A stretch of DNA of 64,000 nucleotides, taken from Granulicella arctica. Lineage in GTDB: Bacteria; Acidobacteriota; Terriglobia; Terriglobales; Acidobacteriaceae. This document shows, piece after piece, positions 16,391 to 25,306 of the stretch (its first letter is position 1; each line of letters starts with the position of its first letter). Made by a program: the position numbers and the translations under genes. The stretch lies in contig NZ_JACCCW010000002.1 of assembly GCF_013410065.1 (NCBI RefSeq), positions 1,178,001-1,242,000 on the forward strand. Direction: 5' to 3'. The notes below the pieces were generated by a model. That model was not told where the DNA came from and ran no database searches. It worked only from the letters and a program-made list of their open reading frames with translations.

Positions 16391-17785
16391 CTACCAGGCA
16401 TATACGGCGACAACCCTTGGTGGACCAGCAACATCGTCCTTCACCGTTGTGCTGACAAGAATCTGAATATTTTTCTTGGGCCAATCTTTAGACATAGACA
16501 AATTGCGAAGAGCCTTTTCAAGGCCATCCGGATGAACGATGAGGTCGGCAGCTGCATCGGAGCCGCTCGCTTCGACTCCTGCAACAAGCACGACAAACTG
16601 TCCTGTACCGGAATCAACCAAACGGGTAACCAGGCCATAATCCTCACCGACAGGCCCATGCTTAGAGGACCACGATCGTCCAGTAGGTCCTGGCTCTTGA
16701 ATACGGGTTCCCTTATCGTCATCAACAAAGGAAAAATGTAAGCCCGAAGCCAATTGAATCGTCAAGGGATTGCTGAAGGCGCCAACGACCACCGCCGGTG
16801 AATTGCGAAGATCTTCAGAGGAGTAGCCGTTGCCAATCCTGACCTCGCTGTCCTTACCTTGATGGCTGAGGAAGTTAGACAGCCTGATCGTCGCTTCCAC
16901 ATCTCCCTTGCTCACGCCGTAATCATAAAACTCGACCATATCTCCCCAGCGAATGAAGTCATCGGGTTGGAGATGAGGGGGATGGGTCATCCGATCGAGT
17001 TCGCGATCAAACTCGCCTGGAGATTTAGCAGTGCGTTTGTATACCTCTAGCGACGGTCGATAAAAGATAGGCTTCGGCAGGCATATTAGAAGTGGTTTCG
17101 ACGAAGCGAAAGCTGGGGACCAGAACTGTGAGATCACAGAGTCAGCCACTGTTGTCCGATAAAACTTTAGCCCCAGCAAGACAGCGAGAAAGATCGTAGC
17201 GACCGTTACAGCTCCGAGGAGGAGCTTCCTGCGGTTCGATGCCATACCCGAAAAGATCGTAGGTGGTCGGGATACCGGCGGATCAATGGGCGAAGAAGAA
17301 ACGGGGCGAGATGTTGAGGGAGGGAAAACAATTTCATTTCTCGGAGGTACAGCCCACCTGAACTCAGAAGAATACGACCCTACTGGAAGATTGATGCGGA
17401 CCGGGCTATCGCTGGGACAAGCGAGATAGTACTTCTCGAGCCGGCGACGTACCTCTCTGGCCTGTGCTCGAACCACCGAGTCGTCCCCCGTGGAGTAGTC
17501 GACGGGCCGGTTGAACAAAGCCGCGCCAATGGTGCGCTCTTTAAGAGGCTCTGGATGATTTTGCAGCCGGTACTGGACCACAAAATGCAAAAACTGACTG
17601 CCACGCTTGCTGGCACGGAATAAGGAACTTTCCAGAATGAGCCTGAGAGCCTCGACCACTAAAGCCGACGGTGGCTCTAAATCATGAGCCTGCTGAGGAG
17701 CTGGCGAGGTGATTCCAAGACCTTCAGCAGTACGGGGCTGCTCCATTAGAGCATGGCCCAAAATCGGAAGACCTTCACTCCCCAC
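16391..17785 (-). CDS. Winged-helix domain protein with one membrane helix
   Basis: This 464-residue protein opens with a DNA-binding-like domain common in acidobacteria (about 40-145: FRASKRGSQFLHFVVQYRL, LKERTIGAALFNRP, VVRAQAREVRRRLEKYY, INLPVGSYSSEF). A single membrane helix follows near 187-207 (KLLLGAVTVATIFLAVLLGL), then a 250-residue outer domain without a recognised family. The topology is that of a ToxR/CadC-like membrane-bound regulator, which would sense outside and bind DNA inside. It is divergent from the Oar receptor gene with 279 bases between, suggesting it controls that receptor. GTG 17785 is supported by GGAGG eight bases upstream. Confidence 0.7.
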   Translation of the reverse strand: MGSEGLPILGHALMEQPRTAEGLGITSPAPQQAHDLEPPSALVVEALRLILESSLFRASKRGSQFLHFVVQYRLQNHPEPLKERTIGAALFNRPVDYSTGDDSVVRAQAREVRRRLEKYYLACPSDSPVRINLPVGSYSSEFRWAVPPRNEIVFPPSTSRPVSSSPIDPPVSRPPTIFSGMASNRRKLLLGAVTVATIFLAVLLGLKFYRTTVADSVISQFWSPAFASSKPLLICLPKPIFYRPSLEVYKRTAKSPGEFDRELDRMTHPPHLQPDDFIRWGDMVEFYDYGVSKGDVEATIRLSNFLSHQGKDSEVRIGNGYSSEDLRNSPAVVVGAFSNPLTIQLASGLHFSFVDDDKGTRIQEPGPTGRSWSSKHGPVGEDYGLVTRLVDSGTGQFVVLVAGVEASGSDAAADLIVHPDGLEKALRNLSMSKDWPKKNIQILVSTTVKDDVAGPPRVVAVYAW

Positions 17786-18064
17786 GACGTGTACCTCCGG
17801 CTATCAGTCCGGCTTGGACATGAAAGTCTCTGCTGCAAGAATGATGTGCCGTTGAGCCGGCTTCAACCTGCGAAGCAATTGTAGCGCAGATGCTTTGACA
17901 CTTTATATCTTTAGATTCAATAACTTTCACATGTGAAATACCGTTTAGACCTTGCGTACTGCTTGGTCGCGAGCCTCTAGTAGTCCACGTTAAGCGAGAA
18001 CTAAGTACAGAGCTTCGGTTGAGTTGCTCGCAAATTATTTAATCACCTATTCTGGAGGCCTGAC

Positions 18065-21000
18065 ATGTATCGAACACTGCTGCGTCTTACCGCTTTGACC
18101 ATCGGTCTAGCGATTTCCTGCACGGTCCAAGCTCAGATCACCCGCATCACTGGCCGGATTACGGACGCCACTGGTGCCGTAATCCCCAAGGCTCAGGTGA
18201 CCCTGACCAATGATGGTACCGCTGAACAACTCAACGCTCTTACAACCAAGACCGGGGACTACTCGTTCGTGCATCTTGCTCCTGGCCTTTATGATGTCAG
18301 CGCGACAGCCAAAGGCTTTGCAACCGAACAACAGACCAGTCTCCATCTGAATCTCGATGCGGTCCTGACGGTCGACCTGTCACTTAAGCTTGGGGTAGCC
18401 TCCGAGGTTGTGACGGTCGCAGCAGACGAGCTGCTTCTCAATCGAACGAATGCGGACCGAGGACAAACCTTCACGCAGGACGAGATCGAGAACTCTCCTC
18501 TCAATGGCGGTGTCCCTTTGCTTCTGGCAAATACCGCGCCCGGCGTGGAGTTCACCGGGACCAACAACGGTGTGAACCAGTGGGTTCGCCCCTTCGATAA
18601 CAGCTCGATCAATCAGTTCTCAACAAATGGACAAGGATCAGACACGAACGACTTTCAGATCGACGGTGCTCCAAACAACTCCAATTCCTTTGGCTCACGT
18701 GATATCGGTTATGTCCCCCCAAGCGGCAGCGTTCAAGAGATGAAGTTCATCTCGAATCCATACGATGCTCAGTACGGCCACACCGGCGGTGGCGTGTTCG
18801 ATATCGTGACAAAGTATGGCACAAACACGGTTCATGGGCAGATCTATGAAAATGCTCGGCGTACGTGGCTGGATGCCAATACGCATTACAACGATAACCC
18901 CCAAATCAACTTGAAGAAAACCAGCGACACCCGCGACCAATATGGCTTTCAGGTAGATGGTCCAGTCTACATTCCTCATCTTTACAATGGCCATGGCAAG
19001 ACCTTCTTCGAAGTGCAGGGAGAAAATTGGTCACAAAACACACCCAAGACGGGGACATCCTGGGTGCCTGCCCTGAGTCCGGGTTCGACCACGCAGACCG
19101 TTGCAGAGACTGGCGACTTCAGCGCGGCGGATTATTACGATGGTAATTGCCAGTGCCGCAAACCTATTACGATCTACGATCCGCTTACGACGGATCTCGT
19201 CACCAAAGTGAGGCAGCCCTTTTCCGGGAATCGCATTCCTATTTCACGACTCAATGCAGCGGCGTTGAAGTACCTCAGCTATCTTCCGCTGCCGAACCGC
19301 TCCGTTGGTGCAGATCAACCTTATGGAAGCAACAACTACGCATGGTCCGTCACTGCGACTGACCGTTACAAGACGGCGATCATTCGGTTGGATCAAAATT
19401 TCGGCGCTAAGGACCGCGCCTATATTCGTTTTGCATGGAGTAAACGTTTCCAGGACGTCGGGGATACGTACAACGGTATACCCGGGCCTGCCGCGCAAGG
19501 CGTTTTTCCACTGGTCCGTCAGAATCACTTCTTTACAACCGATTGGACCCACACTTTTTCGAGCAACGCGGTCTTCGATCTGCATCTTTCTTTCACGAGG
19601 TATGCGTATAACCAAAGTCAAGGACCGAGCCCATTTGATCTCTCGCAGCTTGGCCTTGGCTCCCTCGCAAGCCAGGTGACAGCCCAGGTATTCCCCGAAG
19701 TGGATATTGACGGCGTTACTGGCTTCGGTGACTTTGCTAGTAACGGCGGAAATAAGCTCAGTATCACCAATACCATCTCGGGTATGCCGACCCTCACACT
19801 CGTTCGGCGGTCTCACACAATCAAATTGGGGATGGACTACCGGTGGATGAAAGCAAGCAACTTTACCGGAGGCGCATCATCGGGTCACTTCGATGAAAGC
19901 ACCTTCTGGACACAACAAAACACACTCGCCAATCTAGGTTCACAAGACGGTTACGCACTCGCGAGCTGGGTCCTCGGCACACCCGCCAATGGTCATCTGG
20001 ATGTGAACCCCAAGCAATACTTTAGCTATCCTTACTTCGCACCGTTCGCCCAGGATGACTGGAAATTCACTTCGAAGCTCACCCTCAACTTTGGCTTGCG
20101 CTGGGATTTTCAAGGTCCTCCTTCAGAAGCTCGCAATCAGATCGTCGGAGACTTTAGCACCACTGCTCAGAATCCAGTGGCTTCTTCGGTCGCGGGGCTA
20201 CCTTCTGGGGTGCAGCTTCTTGGTGGCATGACGTTTGCGGGAGTGAACGGGCAACCTACCACCATATACAACTGGAACTGGAACCTGGTCCAGCCTCGCA
20301 TCGGATTTGCCTATGCCATTGACAACGATACCGTTGTTCGCGGTGGGTTTGGGGATACTTTTGAACAGAGCTCTGCACAAGGGTATTCTCAGGGTTTCAG
20401 CCAGACCACAGCGATGACCACCTCGCTCTCCAACGGAACGCGTCCAGATGGCAATACCATCGATGATCCGTTTCCTGTGGTGGCTAAACCAGTCGGATCA
20501 GCTCGAGGACTGGCAACAAGTCTGGGCGACAGCTTCAACGTCTCCAACAGGAGCTTTCACATTCCAGGTGTCTGGAACTACTCTTTCGGTTTCACCCACC
20601 AACTTGGTTCTCACACATCCGTCGATCTCAGCTATGTCGGCAGCAAAGGCTTCGACCTCGATAGCACCGATAACATCAATCATGTAAGTGCGGCATTCCA
20701 GGCAAGCTGTAACATTCTGCAAGGATCCACAGTCTCGCGGTTACAGGAGTGCCTTAATCCCAGCGCGAATTCCGCTTGGGTCACCAATCCTTACCTTGGA
20801 AATGCGGCGTTCTCGCCCGCGGCCACTGGAAACCAAAACGGGTATTACACCAGCCAGTTGCTTCCGGCAAGTATTTACTCTCGTCCTTCTCCTCAGTTCG
20901 GCGATATTTACCAAACCGAACAGAATGACGGACGTTCCCGCTTCGATTCACTGCAAGTATCCGGAACGCATCGCTGGAATGACGCACTAACGTTCCATGC

Positions 21001-21723
21001 GAATTACGTCTGGTCCAAGGTCATGAGTTCGGGCTACCTCGAGGACAGCATCTATCGGACTCGGCAACACCATATCGACACTGGCACGCGTCCCTGGCGC
21101 TACACGTTCAATGCCGTTTGGCACCTGCCTGTCGGACGCGGCCACCGTTATCTAGGCACATCCAACTACGTAGTAGACGCTCTGCTGGGGGCTGGATCGT
21201 GGCTCCGATCTATTACTACGAAGCGGGAACGCCTGTCAGCATTCCGAGCAGCATCATGATGACCCACGTCAATCAATATCAACGCAAGCGAACGATCGAG
21301 GACAATACAAACACCCACTTCATCCGTGGCACAACCAGTTGCGTCGGATGGTATGACCCCGGGAATAACTATGCGCTTGGGCCGATCTCTGGCCAAAATT
21401 ACTCGGGGTGCACAAATCTGGGCCAATATGACTTCATCGTGCTGCCTCCATTTGCGCAGCTAAATGACATATCCGACACCGGTATCCGCAATCCCAATGG
21501 TCAACAGCTTGATCTTGCGATGAGCAAGTCCTTTCCCATCTATGAGAGAGTGGCTTTGGAAATGCGATTTGAAGCCTACAACGCTTTCAACCATCCCTCA
21601 TGGCAGGGCCAGAGCTATTGGTGGGGAACGAATGATCCTCACTTCGGGACAATCAACATGATCTACAACCAGCAGTCCAATCCATCCCGGCAGATCCAGT
21701 TGAGCGGAAAAATTACATGGTAG
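18065..21723 (+). pseudogene. Oar-like TonB-dependent receptor, broken by one frameshift
   Basis: Joined, the two frames give about 1219 residues, the normal length of this family. A signal peptide (ending VQAQ) is followed by a carboxypeptidase-regulatory-like fold (ITGRITDATGAVIPKAQVTLTN, about 22-105), a plug (TFTQDEIENSPLNGG) and a large outer-membrane beta-barrel. The first frame ends at 21259. The reading continues in another frame from about 21190 (GGWIVAPIYYYEAGTPVS) to 21723, ending QIQLSGKITW. The shift lies in a run of five Gs at 21187-21191 where six would keep the frame. Such receptors import oligosaccharides or other large ligands. Sequencing error, phase variation or true decay are all possible. 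Everything else in it looks intact. Confidence 0.88.
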
Positions 21724-22569
21724 CCGCATTACCGTGGACGCCTAGCCCGAGCAAGTTGATGAGGATTATCATCCACATGCTCGGAGTCCATCACGTTCAA
21801 GACGCGAATTTGGGCCATATCTGGCACTCGGAAGTACCAAGTCCTATCAGCTAACGCACTATGGCCGCCACAAAGGTCTAGGCAGAGAAATTTCCGAACC
21901 GGAAGCCTTAATCACTTACTATGAAATCGGCTGACGGGAGCAGATTGAGTATGGCCTATCCGCAAGGAGAATCCAAAGGGGCATTCCATCTATTTTGAGC
22001 AACCATAGGGTGCGATCACGTTATCCATAGAATGGATTAAATTTTCCATGCCATTTCGCTTATATAAAATCACAGCATTTTTATGCTTATTCGCTTTGCA
22101 AGGGTTTAGAGACCTTTCTCTTCCGCAGATCTCCGTCCCATCAGCTGCAGTTGAAACTGTCAGATGACCGACAACTTATTTTCCCGAGGTTACGGCCATC
22201 GCTATGTGAATAAAACGAATTTCGCTGGTGGCAAAAGTAATGCCTCCGTCAGTAGCTCCTCCGATGAATATAGAGATTGGGCTCAAAGGAGAGCGCCGAA
22301 TTGGTTGGATAGCACTACTTGGAATCACTTCCTTACAGGCAACTACCAGACTCGTTCCACAGCATTGTTGCGATGAACAGGCTTGTTTTAGGGGGTATAG
22401 CGGAAGATTCTCTTACGGGGCGATCACGAATGCTGACATTGCTGCCACCTATAAATGGACCCAGGAGAGCTCCGCACCCCTGGAGATAGACTCGCCTGCG
22501 TCAGCCACCTCTTTGGACACGACAAGGACATCGGTAAAACCAGTAGCGAGTGCCGTACCAGCCCAGATT
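21724..22569. other. Gene-poor stretch after the Oar gene
   Basis: About 850 bases without a convincing gene. Two overlapping plus-strand frames exist (22164-22376 and 22228-22635), but neither has a ribosome binding site or a familiar domain. The second runs into the broken cytochrome at 22570. The stretch is probably decayed coding sequence. Confidence 0.5.
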
Positions 22570-22834
22570 GTGGCCAGTTCAACGCAAGCTCTTCCGACAG
22601 CTTGCGTTTCAGCTCAGCTTACAGCAGAGCTGTAGTAATTCTTCGAGACCAAGGGTGCGGTCTGTTCTCGTCAATAAATGCTACAGTTGTCATGGCAGCT
22701 CGGCTAAAGGTGGGCTGCGGCTGGACTCGAGGGAGGCCGCGTTATGAGGAGGTAAAGGCAGCGACGTCGTCATTGGGCATCCTGAAAGTAGCCTCCTCAG
22801 TTCGGCTGTTCACTATGCAGATACTAAGTTGCAG
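22570..22834 (+). pseudogene. Remnant of a planctomycete-type cytochrome c (PSCyt1) gene
   Basis: Across several disruptions the translation gives FFETK, then VRSVLVNKCYSCHGSSAKGG, then LRLDSREAAL, then GGKGSDVVIGHPESSLLSSA. This is the layout of the PSCyt1 haem domain found before DUF1549/DUF1553 proteins. The haem motif CYSCH is at 22679-22693. Tandem stops TAG-TAA precede the domain (22633-22638), a one-base shift occurs near 22654, and TGA replaces a codon after REAAL. The usual LQMPP haem-ligand end is altered (KLQIRVVL, then stop), and the rest of the large protein is absent. It is a decayed fragment. Confidence 0.7.
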
Positions 22835-23101
22835 ATCCGCGTGGTTCTTTGAAGACGGAGGTTGGCTTCTCTCCCGAGGCGCTTCTGAACGGTGCTGGCG
22901 ATGCCTGCTATTCCACAATGTAACGCTGTTGATGGAGTGCCTGGCGTCTTCTGTTTCTGTCTTTTTCTTATCCCATCTGAACGAACCGAGACCGTGTAGA
23001 CCATAGCTAGTTTATAGAAATGGCATATAACTATATATCCATATCGACGCCCACTTCATGCAATAGAGCTCTCTTGATTCAAATGGAGTAAGGTTCGTGA
23101 C

Positions 23102-24097
23102 CTACATCCGGAGAACAGCTTGGTGATGCAAACGTGTTACCGCGAGTAGCCTATTAGTTCCAATCTCACGAATCCGTTCCCTCAACCTTTCCACGATGAC
23201 TGGAAGATCGTTCATATCTAGGCATAGCTCGCAGATGCCTGTGTAGCGGCTTCTTCGCGGAAGAATATCTTTGAGCGACGGATCATCCTTAATGAGATTG
23301 AACAGCGAATGCGGGCCAACGGTAGCAATTGCTTCAAGAAGAGGATCGCGGGTAGCACGATCGAGAATGCTCTCTAGACTCTCGCAGTTTGTATTGCCGA
23401 GGATAAGAGGCGAACTGGTGCCCTTGCTACTCCGCGAAGGGCCACAACATGCATACACGTTCCCATCCGGTTCTATGACTGGTTGCAGAACATTGACGCA
23501 GCCACCCGTTTTCGGCATATTGTCAAAGATAAAATGATCTTCGGGGAGCTTTGTAGCGGAGCCCAAACGGAGAATTTTAGTTTTCTGATACGTGACGTCA
23601 ATACTGACAAGCGTTTGTTCAATGTGCGGCGAAGGCCCCTTGGAAGACATGACCCCTCGAACCTGAACGGAAAGTCCAATCTCTTTCGCAAGCGCAAGAA
23701 CCAGAAGCACATTCTCCTTAGGAGAAAATTCCTCGTGATAGGAATCCCAGCTAACTACAAGGGAGTCGAGCCCAGCTTGTTTGATTCCAAAGATACGTTC
23801 GCGAGCTACAAGCGGCTTCGTTGTGCTAACCCATCCGGCACCCGTTACGAGAGAGACATCGAGCCCTAACTCTTTACCTTGGCGAATAAGAGGAACTATC
23901 TCGTGGTAATAGAGAAGCGGTTCACCGCCGGTAAAACATAATTGATCGGAGTATTTAGGAATAACCTTGATATATTCGCTGGCCACGCTTTGCGGCATCT
24001 TGTCCGTCTCCCTCGGAGACGACTCGATGATGCAATGCCTGCACGCAAGAGGGCAGGTGCGAGTATAAAGAAGGCCGACGGTGGAATATCGAATCAT
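23102..24097 (-). CDS. Radical SAM protein with SPASM-like tail, probable peptide-modifying enzyme
   Basis: This 331-residue enzyme has the radical SAM cluster motif at Cys15-x3-Cys19-x2-Cys22 (CPLACRHC) and the SAM-binding GGEP in FTGGEPLLYYHE. The C-terminal part has further cysteines (TGGCVNVLQP, YACCGPS, GICELCLDM) like a SPASM auxiliary-cluster domain, which in RiPP pathways holds clusters next to the peptide substrate. It starts seven bases after the kinase-like gene, without its own clear ribosome binding site, so it is probably translationally coupled. With the small leader-bearing peptide at the head of the operon, the likely role is modification of that peptide. The reaction type (epimerisation, crosslink, other) cannot be read. 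Confidence 0.8.
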   Translation of the reverse strand: MIRYSTVGLLYTRTCPLACRHCIIESSPRETDKMPQSVASEYIKVIPKYSDQLCFTGGEPLLYYHEIVPLIRQGKELGLDVSLVTGAGWVSTTKPLVARERIFGIKQAGLDSLVVSWDSYHEEFSPKENVLLVLALAKEIGLSVQVRGVMSSKGPSPHIEQTLVSIDVTYQKTKILRLGSATKLPEDHFIFDNMPKTGGCVNVLQPVIEPDGNVYACCGPSRSSKGTSSPLILGNTNCESLESILDRATRDPLLEAIATVGPHSLFNLIKDDPSLKDILPRRSRYTGICELCLDMNDLPVIVERLRERIREIGTNRLLAVTRLHHQAVLRM

Positions 24098-24104
24098 GAA
24101 GAAT

Positions 24105-25010
24105 TCAACTCACGTGATCGTTCTGTATCAAATCATAGACCTCGGGAAGACGATCGAGATTCCGAGGTACATGAAGACGTGCAGCAGGTATTCTTCGTGA
24201 TATATCGGCAATTCCACGGAAGCGGCTTTCGACAAGCGGGAAAAAATCTGGCCTAGCTAAATTATGCAATCCATACTGAATATTGTGAAACAATGCTGTG
24301 ACCGCGTCTATGCCCGAAATTTTTTCAATCCGCGTCTCCGCCTCTGGCGCACAGGGGACTAAAAAATACAGGCGACTCAGATGCCTCACTTCCCAAGAGT
24401 ACCGCGCAGTAAGAATACCAAGCTCCTCTGCTGCACGATACGGACGGTAGAAAGGCACTGTAGGTGCAATCTCGGCATAATTATGTCTTGATAGAGCAAG
24501 CTGGTCGTCGGCAACCAGAGCATGCCCCTGTGAGAGAAAATAGTTCAACAATGTGGACTTTCCTGCATAGGATGGACCTACAAACCCCATACAGGGTAGG
24601 TTTCTTTGACCTTTCCGATAAGAGGTCACGCTGACCGCCATGCCATGGAGAAATTCAGTTGAACCACACAGAAGAAGAAACAAAGGAATAATCTGCTGGA
24701 GTATCCAGTACTTTAGAAGGTTTTCAGGTACACCATTCAATGCAAGGCAATATATACATCTGGAAGAGACCCAAAGCTCAAAGCCTAAGGCAAGATCAAT
24801 CTGAACATTCACATAGGACACATGGGACACAATATGAACTGTCCTACCCTGAGCAACGCAGGATCGAACGGAAATTCCCGGATCTGCTTTGATTGAAGTG
24901 ACTCGTTCAACCTGGATCTGGATTGCATCCTTGCTTCCCGTTACGCGAGGGAGCTCGCAAAAATCCAGATTGCTCTCGACACATACTCCATAGGCCATAA
25001 AGGCATTCAA
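24105..25010 (-). CDS. HPr-kinase-like ATPase of a RiPP-type operon
   Basis: The 301-residue protein carries a Walker A loop at 145-152 (GPSYAGKST) followed by HALVADDQ, the P-loop and acidic pair of HPr kinase/phosphorylase C-terminal domains. The first 125 residues are not HprK-like, and no HPr or PTS gene is nearby, so it is not the carbon-catabolite kinase. Proteins of this type recur in lasso-peptide clusters, where one (from paeninodin biosynthesis) phosphorylates a C-terminal serine of the peptide. TTG 25010 is chosen because GAGGA lies six bases upstream and overlaps the stop of the precursor gene. It lies between precursor and radical SAM gene in one tight operon. Confidence 0.75.
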   Translation of the reverse strand: MNAFMAYGVCVESNLDFCELPRVTGSKDAIQIQVERVTSIKADPGISVRSCVAQGRTVHIVSHVSYVNVQIDLALGFELWVSSRCIYCLALNGVPENLLKYWILQQIIPLFLLLCGSTEFLHGMAVSVTSYRKGQRNLPCMGFVGPSYAGKSTLLNYFLSQGHALVADDQLALSRHNYAEIAPTVPFYRPYRAAEELGILTARYSWEVRHLSRLYFLVPCAPEAETRIEKISGIDAVTALFHNIQYGLHNLARPDFFPLVESRFRGIADISRRIPAARLHVPRNLDRLPEVYDLIQNDHVS

Positions 25011-25019
25011 GAAAATTCC

Positions 25020-25187
25020 TCAGAACGCGATACTTGTAATCGAAGGAGTCAGAAAATCTGGATTCAATTCGTCCGGGTCAAGGAACCCTATTGCCTTAGA
25101 GTGCTCAGCAAACGAACCATATTCGATCAAAGTTGGCTTCGTGTAGCAAGCTTTACTCGGTTCTTCTATTTTATGCTGATCCGTCAT
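25020..25187 (-). CDS. Putative RiPP precursor peptide with lasso-type leader
   Basis: This 55-residue frame starts at ATG 25187, eight bases after AGGTG, and ends one ribosome-binding-site length before the kinase-like gene. It contains the leader motif of lasso precursors, YxxPxLxxxG, as Tyr15, Pro18, Leu20, Gly24 (YTKPTLIEYG). Five residues on comes Ser30 where Thr is usual at position -2. A core starting at Ala32 would read AIGFLDPDELNPDF onward to the C-terminus SIAF, placing Asp at core position 8 and Glu at 9, where lasso rings close. Ser and Thr near the C-terminus could be kinase targets. The only Cys (14) is in the leader. No lasso protease or cyclase gene is adjacent, so the final structure is open. 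Confidence 0.72.
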   Translation of the reverse strand: MTDQHKIEEPSKACYTKPTLIEYGSFAEHSKAIGFLDPDELNPDFLTPSITSIAF

Positions 25188-25228
25188 AGACTTTTCACCT
25201 GCGCACGTAAAGTATTTAATGCTCCAAG

Positions 25229-25276
25229 CGTATAACTAAATCCACCTTTAGTCCAAAACATAATCAATTTGGACTA
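25229..25276 (-). promoter_or_regulatory. Promoter and 9-bp inverted repeat before the RiPP operon
   Basis: TAGTCCAAA (25249-25257) and TTTGGACTA (25268-25276) are perfect 9-bp arms with a ten-base spacer. On the minus strand one arm contains TTGGAC (25256-25251), a possible -35 box. Sixteen bases on lies TATACG (25234-25229), a fair -10 box. The repeat would let a repressor cover the -35. The precursor ATG is about 40 bases downstream. Confidence 0.45.
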
Positions 25277-25306
25277 GTGTCTAATTCTGCAACGTAACAT
25301 CTAGTA

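Noticed and set aside
24105-25010. Calling the kinase-like gene a true HPr kinase (hprK)
   Set aside because: Only the P-loop region is HprK-like; the N-terminal part differs, no PTS genes are near, and the gene lies in a peptide operon.
23102-25187. Calling the operon a standard lasso-peptide cluster
   Set aside because: Neither the B1/B2 protease nor the Asn-synthetase-like cyclase is present in the neighbourhood, and a radical SAM enzyme is not part of the minimal set.
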